From: Celeribacter indicus
GTDB taxonomy: Bacteria; Pseudomonadota; Alphaproteobacteria; Rhodobacterales; Rhodobacteraceae
Direction of reading: 5' to 3'
DNA: 64,000 bases
NCBI RefSeq assembly: GCF_000819565.1
Contig: NZ_CP004393.1
Location: forward strand, 3,844,001 to 3,908,000
This document shows, in pieces, positions 1 to 8,837 of the stretch. Every line of letters starts with the position of its first letter. The stretch's first letter is position 1. A program made the position numbers and the translations under genes. The notes beneath the pieces are model-generated. The model saw only the letters and a list, made by a program, of their open reading frames with translations, was not told where the DNA came from and ran no database searches.

Positions 1-337
1 CCCCGGTGAACATGATGCCCGGACGCAGGGTGAAGCCGATATGCAGGGGATCGCTGTCGTCGATGCTTTCGGCGGCATCGAGCTCCCACGCCCATTCGTC
101 GCCGGGGCTGTACCGCACGAGCCCCGAGAAGATCGCGAACATCACAGTCTCGTCATACCAGCCGCCGCGGGTCGCAGGATCGAGGCGTCGGATGTCGCCG
201 TCGTTGCGGATGCGCAGGGTCGTGCCATCCTGTGCGATTGCGGCACCGGCCCCGATGAAGTTTCCGGCACTCAGGGCGAGACCGCCCGCTCCGAGCGCCT
301 GCACCACCTGCCGTCGGTTCAGATTGAACTTGGTCAC
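1..337 (-). CDS. ABC transporter substrate-binding protein, family 5 (5' part only)
   Basis: Only the first 112 or so codons lie in the window; the gene runs off the left edge. The GTG start at 337-335 overlaps the upstream ATPase stop as GTGA, so the two are translationally coupled. The N-terminus carries a twin-arginine style signal (NRRQVVQALG, then a small hydrophobic stretch ending GAAIAQ), consistent with a periplasmic protein exported by Tat. The mature start reads TLRIRNDGDIRRLDPATRGG, followed by a Trp/Tyr-rich stretch, typical of family 5 (DppA/OppA) binding proteins. It is the last visible gene of a five-gene dipeptide/oligopeptide uptake operon and should supply substrate specificity. 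The real ligand (peptide, opine or other) cannot be read from this fragment. Confidence 0.85.
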   Translation of the reverse strand, partial: MTKFNLNRRQVVQALGAGGLALSAGNFIGAGAAIAQDGTTLRIRNDGDIRRLDPATRGGWYDETVMFAIFSGLVRYSPGDEWAWELDAAESIDDSDPLHIGFTLRPGIMFTG

Positions 338-1389
338 GTCGTCGTCTCCATGTCGGTAGATTTTCTCAGAAATTTTCCGGCCGCCGGGTCGGCGACGCCG
401 ACCCCGGCAAGCACCTCCTCGGCGCGATGGCAGGTCACGTAATGCCCCGTCCCGATCGAGCGGCCCTGCGGGGCGGCGACGCGGCAGTGATCCGTGGCCA
501 GCGGGCATCGTGTGTGGAACTCGCATCCGTCCGGCCGTGCCGCGAGGCTGGGGTTCTCGCCCGTGAGCGGCGCTGCGGTCTCGCGGGTAGCGCTGCGTGC
601 CCTCAACAGGGCACGGGTGTAGGGATGGGCGGGATGTGCAAAAATGTCCTGCGATCGTCCGGTCTCCACGATCCGTCCCAGATACATGATGGCGATCCGG
701 TCGGTGACATGGCGCGCGACCGCAAGGTTGTGCGTGATCATCAGAAAGCTGATGCCGAGGCGTGTCTGCAACTCGTTCAGAAGATTCAGGAGTTCGCCCT
801 GCACCGACAGGTCGAGCCCCGCCGTTGGTTCGTCCGCGATCACCAATTCGGGATTCAGCGCCAGCGCGCGGGCGACCGTGGCGCGGCGCGCCTGACCGCC
901 GGAGACCTGATGCGGGTAGCGGTCGGCGAATTCGGCGCCCAGCCCCACCTGGCGCAGAAGTTCGACGGCTTTCTCCCTGCGGCTTTTCCCCTCGAGCATC
1001 CGGTGGATCACCAAGGGCTCGGTCACCGACGTGCCGATCCGCATGCGCGGATCAAGCGCCGCCACCGGGTCCTGGAACATCAGCCCCACGTCCCGGCGCA
1101 TGCGGATCCAGCTCCGCCCGCGCTCGGTCGACATGGTATCCGCACCGATCCGGATCGTGCCGCCGGACACGGGAGCAAGGCCCACCGCCGCCCGCCCCAG
1201 CGTGGTTTTCCCGCTGCCGCTTTCGCCGATCAGGCCGACGGTTTCGCCCGGACGCACGGAGAGGCTTGTACCCGGCAGAATGGTGACCTCACGCGGGCCC
1301 CCGGCCAGCCGGCTAAGGAAAGAACCCGCCGGATAGCGGACCTCGAGATCGTTGATCTCCAGCAGGGGGATCGGCGTCTGGGTCATCAT
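334..1389 (-). CDS. Oligopeptide/dipeptide ABC transporter ATPase (DppF/OppF-like)
   Basis: A 351-residue cytoplasmic ATPase. The reading frame is open further upstream, but the start is placed at ATG 1389, which overlaps the previous ATPase stop as ATGATGA. Walker A is GESGSGKTT, the Q-loop FQDP, the ABC signature VSGGQARR and Walker B LVIADEPTAGLD. The C-terminal segment after the H-loop has the Cys-containing oligopeptide-type extension (CEFHTRCPLA), as in DppD/DppF/OppD/OppF. It pairs with the 1386-2354 ATPase to power the two permeases of the same operon. The last codons run directly into the GTG start of the substrate-binding protein. Confidence 0.92.
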   Translation of the reverse strand: MMTQTPIPLLEINDLEVRYPAGSFLSRLAGGPREVTILPGTSLSVRPGETVGLIGESGSGKTTLGRAAVGLAPVSGGTIRIGADTMSTERGRSWIRMRRDVGLMFQDPVAALDPRMRIGTSVTEPLVIHRMLEGKSRREKAVELLRQVGLGAEFADRYPHQVSGGQARRATVARALALNPELVIADEPTAGLDLSVQGELLNLLNELQTRLGISFLMITHNLAVARHVTDRIAIMYLGRIVETGRSQDIFAHPAHPYTRALLRARSATRETAAPLTGENPSLAARPDGCEFHTRCPLATDHCRVAAPQGRSIGTGHYVTCHRAEEVLAGVGVADPAAGKFLRKSTDMETTT

Positions 1390-2354
1390 GCCGCTCCCAC
1401 CCGCAGACAGGCCGCGCAGCGTCCCTCTCCGAGCCGCCTGGGCTCGGGCATAACCGTGCGGCATTCGTCCAGGACCTCGACGCATCGCGGCGCGAAGACG
1501 CATCCTTCGGGCCGGCCGTCCGGCGGCGGCACGTTGCCGGGGATCGTCGGCAGGTTGCGTGTCACCTCGCTGATCTCCGCCGGATCGCAGGCCAGCAGCG
1601 CCTTGGTGTAGGGATGCTGTGGGGTGTCCATGACTTCCACGACGGATCCGGCTTCCACCATCTCTCCGGCATAGAGCACGGCAACCTTGTCGCACAGGCG
1701 CCGGACCACGCCCATGTCATGCGTGATAAAGACGACCGCCCCCTCCATCGCCTCGCGGGAGGCGCGGATCAGCTCTATGATCTGGTCCTCCGTTGTCGCG
1801 TCGAGCGCGGTCGTCGGCTCGTCTGCAATCAGCAGGTCGGGGCCGACGAGCAGCGCCGCCGCGATCGCGATCCGCTGCCGGATTCCGCCAGAGAGCTGAT
1901 GCGGAAACTGCTTCATCCGCAGGTCCGGATCGGACAGCCCCACCCTGCGCAGCATCTGCACGGCGCGATCCCAGCGGGCCTTCCGGTCGAGTTCGCTGCG
2001 CCAATGCTGAAATTCGATCAACTGGCGCCCGATGCGCACCACCGGGTTGAGGGATGTGAACGGATCCTGGGCGATCATTGCGATCCGGGACCCGAGCAGC
2101 CGGCGTCGCGCCTCCGAACTGCGCGCGCTCAGGTCGTCGCCCCTGAACAGGATCCTCCCCTCGACCCTCCCGTTAACCGGAAGGAGCCCCATCATCGCCG
2201 CTGCGAGGGTCGATTTTCCGGAGCCACTTTCCCCGACAAGTCCCAGCGTCTCCCCCGGCTTCACGACCAGAGAGACATTTCGCACGGCCGGCGCGCCGGC
2301 GGGATCGCCGGAATAGCGGATGGATACGCGGTCCATTTCGAGGATTGGCGTCAT
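1386..2354 (-). CDS. Oligopeptide/dipeptide ABC transporter ATPase (DppD/OppD-like)
   Basis: A 322-residue ATPase. Motifs in order: Walker A GESGSGKSTLA, Q-loop IAQDPFTSLNP, signature LSGGIRQRIAIA, Walker B LLIADEPTTALD, H-loop ITHDMGVV. The C-terminal oligo_HPY-type extension contains CVFAPRCVEV. Its ATG (2354-2352) overlaps the permease stop as ATGA, and its own stop overlaps the next ATPase start, giving a tight polycistron on the minus strand. The family normally works as a heterodimer with a second, DppF-like ATPase, which is the next gene. Confidence 0.92.
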   Translation of the reverse strand: MTPILEMDRVSIRYSGDPAGAPAVRNVSLVVKPGETLGLVGESGSGKSTLAAAMMGLLPVNGRVEGRILFRGDDLSARSSEARRRLLGSRIAMIAQDPFTSLNPVVRIGRQLIEFQHWRSELDRKARWDRAVQMLRRVGLSDPDLRMKQFPHQLSGGIRQRIAIAAALLVGPDLLIADEPTTALDATTEDQIIELIRASREAMEGAVVFITHDMGVVRRLCDKVAVLYAGEMVEAGSVVEVMDTPQHPYTKALLACDPAEISEVTRNLPTIPGNVPPPDGRPEGCVFAPRCVEVLDECRTVMPEPRRLGEGRCAACLRVGAA

Positions 2355-3250
2355 TTGCGCCCTCCGTTCGTCCTGGGATCGAGGACGTCGCGGAGCGCCT
2401 CACCGAAAAAGGTGAATGCGACGGTCGTCAGAATGATAGGGACCCCTGCGGCGAGGGCGATATGCGGAGCCTGCCGCAGATAGGCATAGCCTTCCGACAG
2501 CATTGTTCCCCAGCTCGCCTGTGGCGGTTGAACCCCTTGGCCCAGAAAGCTCAGTCCAGATTCGATCCCGATGACGGCGGGGATATCCATCGCGATCAGG
2601 ACTAGGATCGGCCCGATGATGTTGGGCAACAGATGCGTCAGGCCGAGGCGCAGGCGGGAGGATCCCATGGCCTGTGCCGCGATGATGTAATCGGCATTCC
2701 GCAACACCAGTACCTGATTGCGCACGACCCGGAAATAACCGGGCGCCATGGAGATCGTGATCACGACGATCAGGATGGTCATGGAGGGCCCGTAGATCGA
2801 CACCAGCGCCAAGGCGAAAAGCACCAGCGGCAGCGCCTTCAGGGAATCGCCGACCAGGACGAGGCAACTGTCGAGCCATCTGGGGGCAAGGCCGGAGATC
2901 ATCCCCAGCCCCATGCCCACGACGAGAGCCGCGCCGGTCCCGGACAATGCGACGCGCAGCGCAGTGCGCGTACCGTAGATGATCCGGCTGAGCACGTCAC
3001 GGCCCAGTTGATCCGTTCCGAGGAGGTGCTGCCAGCCCGGCGCCTGCATCCGTTCCCGCGGATTAATCGCGATCGGATCAAAGGGCGCGATCAGCGGTGC
3101 AAAGATGGCGGCCAACACGAGTGCGGCAATGAACAGAAGCGCGAACGCTCCCACCCGGTTGGCCAGCAGCCGGCGGAAGGTGGCTCCCAGGGGACTTCCA
3201 TCGACCCTGCGGGAGGAGACGGTCTCGGCGCCGACGCTGAGATCACTCAT
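2351..3250 (-). CDS. Dipeptide/oligopeptide ABC transporter permease (DppC/OppC-like)
   Basis: A 299-residue inner-membrane permease. A cytoplasmic N-terminal segment precedes a first membrane helix (VGAFALLFIAALVLAAIF). This is followed by the periplasmic stretch with PRERMQAPG and LGTDQLGRDVLSR that is characteristic of the DppC subfamily, then further helices. The EAA-type loop contacting the ATPases reads ADYIIAAQAMGSS, ending LLPNI. It follows the DppB-like gene by 6 bp and overlaps the DppD-like gene by 4 bp. Function is inferred from the family: it forms the translocation channel with the upstream permease. Confidence 0.92.
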   Translation of the reverse strand: MSDLSVGAETVSSRRVDGSPLGATFRRLLANRVGAFALLFIAALVLAAIFAPLIAPFDPIAINPRERMQAPGWQHLLGTDQLGRDVLSRIIYGTRTALRVALSGTGAALVVGMGLGMISGLAPRWLDSCLVLVGDSLKALPLVLFALALVSIYGPSMTILIVVITISMAPGYFRVVRNQVLVLRNADYIIAAQAMGSSRLRLGLTHLLPNIIGPILVLIAMDIPAVIGIESGLSFLGQGVQPPQASWGTMLSEGYAYLRQAPHIALAAGVPIILTTVAFTFFGEALRDVLDPRTNGGRK

Positions 3251-3256
3251 GACGGG

Positions 3257-4201
3257 TCATCCTTTCTCCGCGACGCGCGGATCCAGGATCGCGACGGCAG
3301 CATCCGTGAGGAAATTTGCCGCCACATAAAGCGCGGTAGTCACGACGACGGCTCCGAAAAGGACCGGGAAATTGCGGCTGATGACCGCGTCATAGGCCAG
3401 AGAGCCGAGCCCCGGCCGGGAGAAGACGACTTCCACCAGCACGGCACCGGACAGCAAATTTCCCATGCCCACCCCGATGACCGACAGCACAGGCACCACC
3501 GCGATCGGCAGCACATATCGCAGCGCGATGCGGTGATCGGCCACGCCAAAGGCACGGTAGGTCTTCACATGGTTTTCGGAGAGGACGTCCAGCATGGATA
3601 CTCGCACGAGCCGGGCAATGTAGCCGATCCAGGCGATCCCGACCGAAATGGCCGGCAGGATCAGGTGGGAGATCCGGTCGCCGAGATCCCCCGGCTCCCC
3701 CGCTCCGATCGCCGGCAGCCACTGAAGCGTGACGGCAAAGAGCATGAGGCCGTAAATCGCCATGAGGAACGCCGGAAGCGCCACAACCGATGTCGACAGA
3801 ATACCCACAATGTGATCGAACCAGCTGTTCGATTTCAGCGCCGACAGGACCCCCAGGGGGACGCCGATTACCACCGCCCAGCCCAGCCCGGCGACGGCCA
3901 GCATGACCGTATTCGGCAGCGCCCCCGTCACGAGGTCCAGCACCGGACGCTGGGTGAACAGATCGGTGCCCATATCACCCTTCATCAGCGACAGGACGAA
4001 CCGGATGGCCTGAATGACGAGGGGATCATCCAATCCCATGCGCTCGCGGAAGGCGATCTTCTGCGCTTCGGTCGCCCGCGGTCCGAGGGCAATGGTCGCA
4101 GGATCTCCCGGAACCGCATAGATCAGCAAGAACAAGACCATCAGGGACGCCACCAGGACGAGCAGCGCCAGAAACAGCCGTCGCAAAAGGTAGTTCGTCA
4201 T
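3257..4201 (-). CDS. Dipeptide/oligopeptide ABC transporter permease (DppB/OppB-like)
   Basis: A 314-residue permease and first gene of the operon. ATG 4201 is preferred over the in-frame ATG at 4216 because a good ribosome-binding site (GAGAGGGG) sits just upstream of 4201 and would lie inside the coding sequence otherwise. The protein starts MTNYLLRRLFLALLVLVA, a typical DppB first helix, and contains the family's GDPA and LGLDDPL-like segment (RMGLDDPLV). Several helices follow, with an EAA loop KTYRAFGVADHR. It partners with the DppC-like protein. Transcription presumably starts in the 4202-4333 intergenic region shared with the divergent GntR gene. Confidence 0.92.
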   Translation of the reverse strand: MTNYLLRRLFLALLVLVASLMVLFLLIYAVPGDPATIALGPRATEAQKIAFRERMGLDDPLVIQAIRFVLSLMKGDMGTDLFTQRPVLDLVTGALPNTVMLAVAGLGWAVVIGVPLGVLSALKSNSWFDHIVGILSTSVVALPAFLMAIYGLMLFAVTLQWLPAIGAGEPGDLGDRISHLILPAISVGIAWIGYIARLVRVSMLDVLSENHVKTYRAFGVADHRIALRYVLPIAVVPVLSVIGVGMGNLLSGAVLVEVVFSRPGLGSLAYDAVISRNFPVLFGAVVVTTALYVAANFLTDAAVAILDPRVAEKG

Positions 4202-4214
4202 CGCAGCCCCTCTC

Positions 4215-4242
4215 ATACTTTACGTAATATATTACATAGTAT
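4215..4242. promoter_or_regulatory. Palindromic operator candidate between peptide transporter and GntR gene
   Basis: An AT-rich dyad centred on the perfect 12-bp palindrome GTAATATATTAC (4224-4235), with weaker outer arms ATACT/AGTAT. It lies just upstream of the transporter operon start and about 90 bp before the divergent GntR/FCD gene. GntR-family regulators usually bind short AT-rich palindromes in such divergent regions, so this is the likely auto- and operon operator. The binding itself is inferred. Confidence 0.55.
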
Positions 4243-4333
4243 AACGTGAGGGACGAGTTAAATACGTTAAGAGTTCCACGGATGGGCGCCGCGCGATCCG
4301 CTTGAAATTTGGTCCAACGGGAAGGTGGATGAC

Positions 4334-5095
4334 GTGAGTTTAGGCAGCGTAAAACCGACGGCTTTCTTTCCGGTGGATCCGGAAGCGACGCCGACCGACG
4401 AGCGAAAACTGTCCCTCACGGACAGGGCCTATGCCCTGATTCGGAAAGATATCGTCATCTGCGTCCTGGAACCCGGCATGTTCTTCACCGAAGCGGAACT
4501 GTCAGAGCGGCTGAAGATGAGCAAGACGCCCATCCGCGAGGCGCTGCTCCGCCTCCAGGTCGAGCGCATGGTGTCCGCCATCCCGCGCCGGGGCTACGAG
4601 GTCACGCCTCTCCACGTCGCCGACATCCAGGATGTTTTCGAACATCGCCGGATCATCGAAGGCGCCTGCGCCGAACTGGCCGCGATACGGATCGAACCCG
4701 GAGACATTGAGGAGCTCCGGACATATGCCGACATGACCGCGGCACATTATGACGCCATCGACGGCTCCGACCGGGAAGCTGTCAGCCGCCACGCCCATCT
4801 CAACAACGTCTTTCATGAAACCATCGCGCGCACCGCACGCAATCACCGGCTTCACCGCACGGCAGTCCAAGCCATCCGCGACTATGACCGGTTCTTCTTT
4901 CTGGAGTGGAACGCACCGGCCGCCTATGCGCCGGATTACGTCGACCACCACGAGATCCTCATGCACATCGTGAACCGGGATCCCGAAAGCGCCAAGCTGG
5001 CAATGTACAAGCACGTCGATTTCTCGCGCAAATCCCTGCTTACAGGCCTCGCTGCTACCGGGAACGCGTCGCTGCTCAATCGGGTGCGGCTCTGA
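4334..5095 (+). CDS. GntR-family transcriptional regulator with FCD domain
   Basis: A 253-residue regulator. The frame is open from GTG 4325, but GTG 4334 has GGGAAGG about 8 nt upstream and is the better start. The N-terminal winged helix (about residues 25-95) includes DRAYALIRKDIV and the recognition-helix region MSKTPIREALLRL, typical of GntR. The C-terminal all-helical FCD ligand domain has metal-site-like residues in HLNNVFHETIARTARN and VDHHEILMHI. It is divergent from the peptide ABC operon and probably controls it. The ligand is unknown; FCD regulators often bind carboxylates or amino acid derivatives. Confidence 0.9.
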   Translation: MSLGSVKPTAFFPVDPEATPTDERKLSLTDRAYALIRKDIVICVLEPGMFFTEAELSERLKMSKTPIREALLRLQVERMVSAIPRRGYEVTPLHVADIQDVFEHRRIIEGACAELAAIRIEPGDIEELRTYADMTAAHYDAIDGSDREAVSRHAHLNNVFHETIARTARNHRLHRTAVQAIRDYDRFFFLEWNAPAAYAPDYVDHHEILMHIVNRDPESAKLAMYKHVDFSRKSLLTGLAATGNASLLNRVRL

Positions 5096-5253
5096 AAGAT
5101 CAGGAGGCTTTGGCTCACGCATCTGTCGCAATGCTCAGACGGCAACTTCCCCGCGCACGGGGCTGGGCACCTCAGGTAGCCTGTTCATGCAAAACGATGA
5201 CCGGGAGACATCCGGCCGTAGCGCCTTGCGCCGGCGAGGCGAACGTGATCGGC

Positions 5254-5570
5254 TCAGGCCGGAATCCTGAAGACTTCCCGCGACGAATGGCTGCTCAGGG
5301 TTTCATAGCCATTTTCCCGTAACCAGATAGCAATCGCCGATGTTTGCCCCGTCGCTTAGCGGATCAAGCCATTGCGCGTGCAGCACGAAGATCATGCCAG
5401 GCTGAGCGCGCTCGGTGTTGTTGTGCGATGTCACGTTGAATCGGGGGGCCCGAAGCTACCGACACTGTGATCGTGGTTCGGGTTGTGCGGTCCGCGATTG
5501 GCCGGATAGACATGGTTGAGCGTTCTGCCCTGCGCTTCATAATCCGCGCGTAAATTTCAAAGTCGCTCAC
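5254..5570 (-). pseudogene. M24-family peptidase (Xaa-Pro aminopeptidase/creatinase-like) remnant
   Basis: On the minus strand the sequence gives PGMIFVLHAQWLDPLSDG, then NIGDCYLVT and, after a 1-nt frame change, NGYETLSSHSSREVFRIPA and a stop at 5254. This matches the C-terminal end of M24 metallopeptidases, where GMxFxLHTQW and a terminal VT.dG.E.LS pattern are usual. Upstream, a third frame gives PHNPNHDHSVGSFG. At least two frameshifts are needed to join these pieces, so the gene is dead. Upstream minus-strand sequence to about 5945 may be more of it but I cannot align it. A peptidase remnant beside a peptide transporter fits a former peptide-use cluster. Confidence 0.45.
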
Positions 5571-6420
5571 GCCCGGTCGCGCGACGTGGCAGGCCGCTGG
5601 TACCCGATGTCAGCGAGCGCGGCGGTGCGAACCTGGGCCTGCTCGTTCAGCGAGAAGATCCTCTGCATCCGATTCAGGACACTGGTCTCGTCCGTATACT
5701 TTACGTGTGGCATCTGCTCCTGCAGACTGGCCAAGAACCAGCTCGAGCTGCTCTCGTGGGTCATGTAACCAAACGACAAACCGCCCTCGACGTTGACGAC
5801 TGCAGCGATGATATAATCTGGCACCGTCGGACATCAGGCAACCACACATCACGCCCAAGACCGCAGGGGTGCCGATGCGTCTGGCGGGAAGCCGGTCGAT
5901 TAGGACGTTTTCGATCAACACCTTCGAAAGCTTACGCTTGATCAACCATGAGCATCAGACCGATAGCCCGACCCAAAAGCCGTCCATTGGGACAGCCATC
6001 CTAACGAAAATGTTTAGGCGGAGCCTGGTGCTTTCGACGTTCGGCTTCGACGGTTCTCCCGACCCGCGCCGCGCAGATCTATGCGGTGGAGCCTCGCGAG
6101 GATCCGGCCCAGACAGCCTTGGGAGATCTCGACATGCTCCGACCAGGCGATTTCGGAACCACGCCGGAGTTCCTCGCGTCTGAGGGAGCCGGGCAGCTCA
6201 TGAGACACGACCGTCTCTCCCCGGATCACATGTATGGAATGGCTGTCATCCCTGTGCTTGCGGCGTGTCCCATTCATATGCGGAACATCTGCGTGCGTAG
6301 AAAAAATGCCCAAATGGCCTCCACGATCATTGTTGTTTTTCCGATTTCAGAGGGGGTCGTCCGGTTTGTTCAGCGCGACCTGCTCCCTGTGCAGATTACC
6401 GGGGCCCGCCGCCATCCGGG
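5571..6420. other. Degenerate accessory sequence without a supportable gene
   Basis: Open frames here are short, overlap one another on both strands and show no recognisable motif. The minus-strand frame 5567-5824 (start MPDYIIAAVVNVEGG) is the most protein-like and could be an upstream piece of the adjacent M24 remnant. A minus-strand frame at 6014-6313 has many Arg/His residues and looks like noncoding drift. I see decayed accessory DNA rather than an intact gene. Confidence 0.4.
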
Positions 6421-6561
6421 ATGATCTGTATCAAGCAGAAGCACGGAGAGCCGCCTATCCCAGCCTGCGCCATGTCTCGCGCAGCGCGCCCTATATGCAC
6501 AACGGCTGTTCCCGAGCCTGCAGGCGCTCGCGAACCTCTACGACGCGGGGGGGGGGGGGGG
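6421..6561 (+). pseudogene. Di-haem cytochrome c peroxidase/MauG family C-terminal remnant
   Basis: The frame from about 6421 reads YPSLRHVSRSAPYMHNG. A 1-nt frame change then gives LFPSLQALANLYDAGGG. The pattern 'PSLR.V..sAPYMHnG.fpsL...l.fYdaGG' is diagnostic of the C-terminal haem-domain end of bacterial di-haem cytochrome c peroxidases. Only about 45 residues are left, with a frameshift at the HNG/LFP junction and a run of 15 G where the GGG motif should be. Neither haem-binding CxxCH motif is present. Confidence 0.5.
6547..6561. repeat. 15-bp poly-G tract
   Basis: Fifteen consecutive G residues follow GACGC in the cytochrome peroxidase remnant. Such a tract is prone to slipped-strand change and to sequencing or assembly length errors. 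It sits in dead coding sequence, so phase variation of a product is unlikely here. Confidence 0.9.
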
Positions 6562-6787
6562 ACCGGCACAGCTGACGGCGTTCAGGCGGTTTGATCTGTG
6601 GCTTGAAAAATATTGGTTTAATATCAATACGTTGCATGTTTTCGTTTTCACGGGGTTTGATAGGTTTTAGCAGGAGAAGGCCTTTAACCCCGGAATGACA
6701 CGAATAATTTCAGTAAATTATCTAATGATTTCAATGGGGGATATGCTGATACCGTAAAGGATATTCTTAACGGTTAACACTCAACTC

Positions 6788-7288
6788 TCAGGGAATTATC
6801 TTACCATTTTGAAGATCAGAATAAACTACATTAAATACACGCTGCGTTTCTGAATTGGCATCTGACTCGCGGCTTTTGGCGACCATGTTTCGCAGTTCCG
6901 CCGCTCGCTCAAAAGCTAGTTCCCGCGTGAATTCACGCCACTGTTGGCTTCCGAGCTCAAGGTTTTGGAATCTTTTTGAAAGCAGGCCCTCGCGTTTCAA
7001 GTCTTCGAGTAAAGCAAGAAGCACGGCCAAAGAGCTATTCTGTACCCTCCATAAATCATCATCGACACCAAACAACAACCAGTCAGCGCTAACTCTCAAT
7101 GATGCGCAAAGCGAAGCGATTGCGGTAGCTCTAGGAGAGCTGGGGCCAGCCAAGTATTTCTCCATGGCACTCTTGGATACACCGGCTTTTTGAGAAAGCT
7201 CTGAGACCGTGAGCTTATGCGTATTCATGAGTGTACGAAGCCGCTCGGATATATCCAGCGCGTCGAATGAAGTTTGATTGTCTGACAT
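6788..7288 (-). CDS. XRE/Cro-CI HTH protein, probable Mu-like prophage repressor
   Basis: A 166-residue protein. The N-terminal helix-turn-helix (about residues 12-70) reads ISERLRTLMNTHKLTVSELS then KAGVSKSAMEKYLAG. It ends SADWLLFG, the phrase common to repressors of Mu-like and lambdoid phages. The C-terminal 90 residues are helical and charged, without a LexA-type protease signature. It is divergent from a MuA-type transposase gene with an operator between them, exactly the early-region layout of Mu-like phages (c repressor / ner-transposase). The area has lower GC than its neighbours, in line with phage origin. Confidence 0.75.
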   Translation of the reverse strand: MSDNQTSFDALDISERLRTLMNTHKLTVSELSQKAGVSKSAMEKYLAGPSSPRATAIASLCASLRVSADWLLFGVDDDLWRVQNSSLAVLLALLEDLKREGLLSKRFQNLELGSQQWREFTRELAFERAAELRNMVAKSRESDANSETQRVFNVVYSDLQNGKIIP

Positions 7289-7308
7289 AGTGCGGATAAC
7301 CTTTCTAT

Positions 7309-7342
7309 TGCAATGATATCCGTAATTAGTTACGGTATTGCA
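7309..7342. promoter_or_regulatory. Operator dyad between phage repressor and transposase
   Basis: A perfect inverted repeat CCGTAA-TTAG-TTACGG (7320-7335) is nested in outer arms TGCAAT (7309-7314) and ATTGCA (7337-7342). The left half has 4 extra bases between inner and outer arms. It lies about 30-55 bp upstream of the repressor ATG and 50-80 bp before the MuA frame, the expected place for a repressor-controlled early operator. Confidence 0.65.
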
Positions 7343-7391
7343 TAGTTGAGTGTGCTGCGCCGCCTTTTAACACGCAAGAACGTGGAATTTA

Positions 7392-8798
7392 ATGCCTAAA
7401 GTTCCGATATCTGATCTGCAAGGAGTAGGGCGTATCCCTAACAGTAAGCCCGGGGCCATTTCATGGCTACGGCGCAATGCCATTGATCTCGTATCGGATG
7501 GTCAACGTTTCTTGGCCGATATCTATTCTTTACCTGAAACCGAGAGGAATGCCTTTAACCGCATTGGTGTTGACAGCGACCTTTTACCCGCCGGAGCCTA
7601 TGACGACACTGCACACCGTGTTTTTGCAGAGACGTCTCCATCTCGCAGGCGGCGCGCGGAATATAAGGCGTCCATTGCCCGAATGCTTGTCAGCTTACGC
7701 AAACGCGGCATAAAAGAAGGTGAGCGGTTTGCTCTCGTCCGAGAGCACTTTGGTTCAAAAGGAACGTCGTTGCCTCTTTAAGGCGGCTTCAAAGGGATGT
7801 TCAAGGGGTCGATCCGATCAACTATGCCCCGGCTCTTCTGGATGATTATAAGGCCACGGCCAAACAAACAGAAATGAGCGAGGACGCTTGGCGGTTCTTT
7901 ATGACGTTGATCCGCGACGCCGCACCGGATTGGCCTCTTCGCGAAGCATGGCGGCGCGTTCGGGATGCTGGACCGGCCATGAGCTGGACCGTACCGTCAT
8001 ATTCCACCTTTTACCGTCGCTGGAATGGATTGGCCGAAGCCGAACGCCTCCATGCCAGACTTGGGCGTCACGACACTGCCAAACGGCTCAGCATTCCGGC
8101 GCATAGGGATAAAACCTCTATTCTGCCACTCGAATGGGTTTCTCTGGACGGGCGCACACTGGATTTCTGGGTGGATTGGGGGGATGGAACAGCCGCACGC
8201 CCCGTCATGCTGGCCTTAGTCGATGTCGCCTCCAATATGGTTCTGGATTGGGAACTCACACCCTCAGAAAACGCGACCAGCACAGTGAGACTGATCAAAC
8301 GGACGTGTGAACAGTACGGTATCTTTGACCGGCTCTACACGGATAACGGCTCCGCTTTCGCGGGTCATTTGGTCGCTGGTGGGGCAAAGCATCGGTTTAG
8401 AAACGGCAAACCCAAAGGTCTTCAACCCATGGGGATTTGTCAGATCATGGGCATTCATTTGAAATTCGCCTTACCAAAGAACGGACAGGCAAAGATTGCA
8501 GAAAGAACATTTGCAACGCTTTCCCGAACTGTGGACGATGGGCCGGAGTTTTGTAATGCGCATGCAGGTCATGCGCCCGGAGCAAGCCCTTCTCCCAAAG
8601 TGGTGCCGGTCCCTGTCGAAAGTGCCAAAGCTGTCCTCGCCCGGGAGATTTCTCGTCATAACCGTGAAGCCGGACGGCGGAGCCAAGGGGCAAGAGGCAG
8701 GTCTTATGAACAGATTTTCCGTGATGGGATTGAACAGAGAGCACAGGACGGGCACCCGACACGACGCCCGACGGCACAACAGCTTTATCTTGCCGGTC
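7392..8798 (+). pseudogene. MuA-type DDE transposase of a Mu-like prophage (frameshifted, interrupted by IS3)
   Basis: Two frames together encode one MuA-like protein. 7392-7781 is the N-terminal DNA-binding part (starts MPKVPISDLQGVGR). The frame then ends at a TAA, but the -1 frame continues without a break from about 7766 (SLRRLQRDVQGVDPINYAP) into the catalytic core up to 8798. Core motifs: first Asp in WVSLDGRTLDFW, second Asp in LYTDNGSAFAG, and Glu in NGQAKIAERTF, which resembles MuA GQAKPVERAF. No classical slippery heptamer is evident at the frame change, so a mutation is likelier than programmed shifting. The C-terminal domain is cut off by the IS3 element at 8799. Confidence 0.8.
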
Positions 8799-8837
8799 TG
8801 AACCGCTCCGGGTTTGCCGGAGGCTGTTTGGTTTAAG

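Noticed and set aside
4201..4216. ATG 4216 as start of the DppB-like permease
   Set aside because: The ribosome-binding site GAGAGGGG would lie inside the gene. ATG 4201 has it at the correct distance and gives the usual N-terminus.
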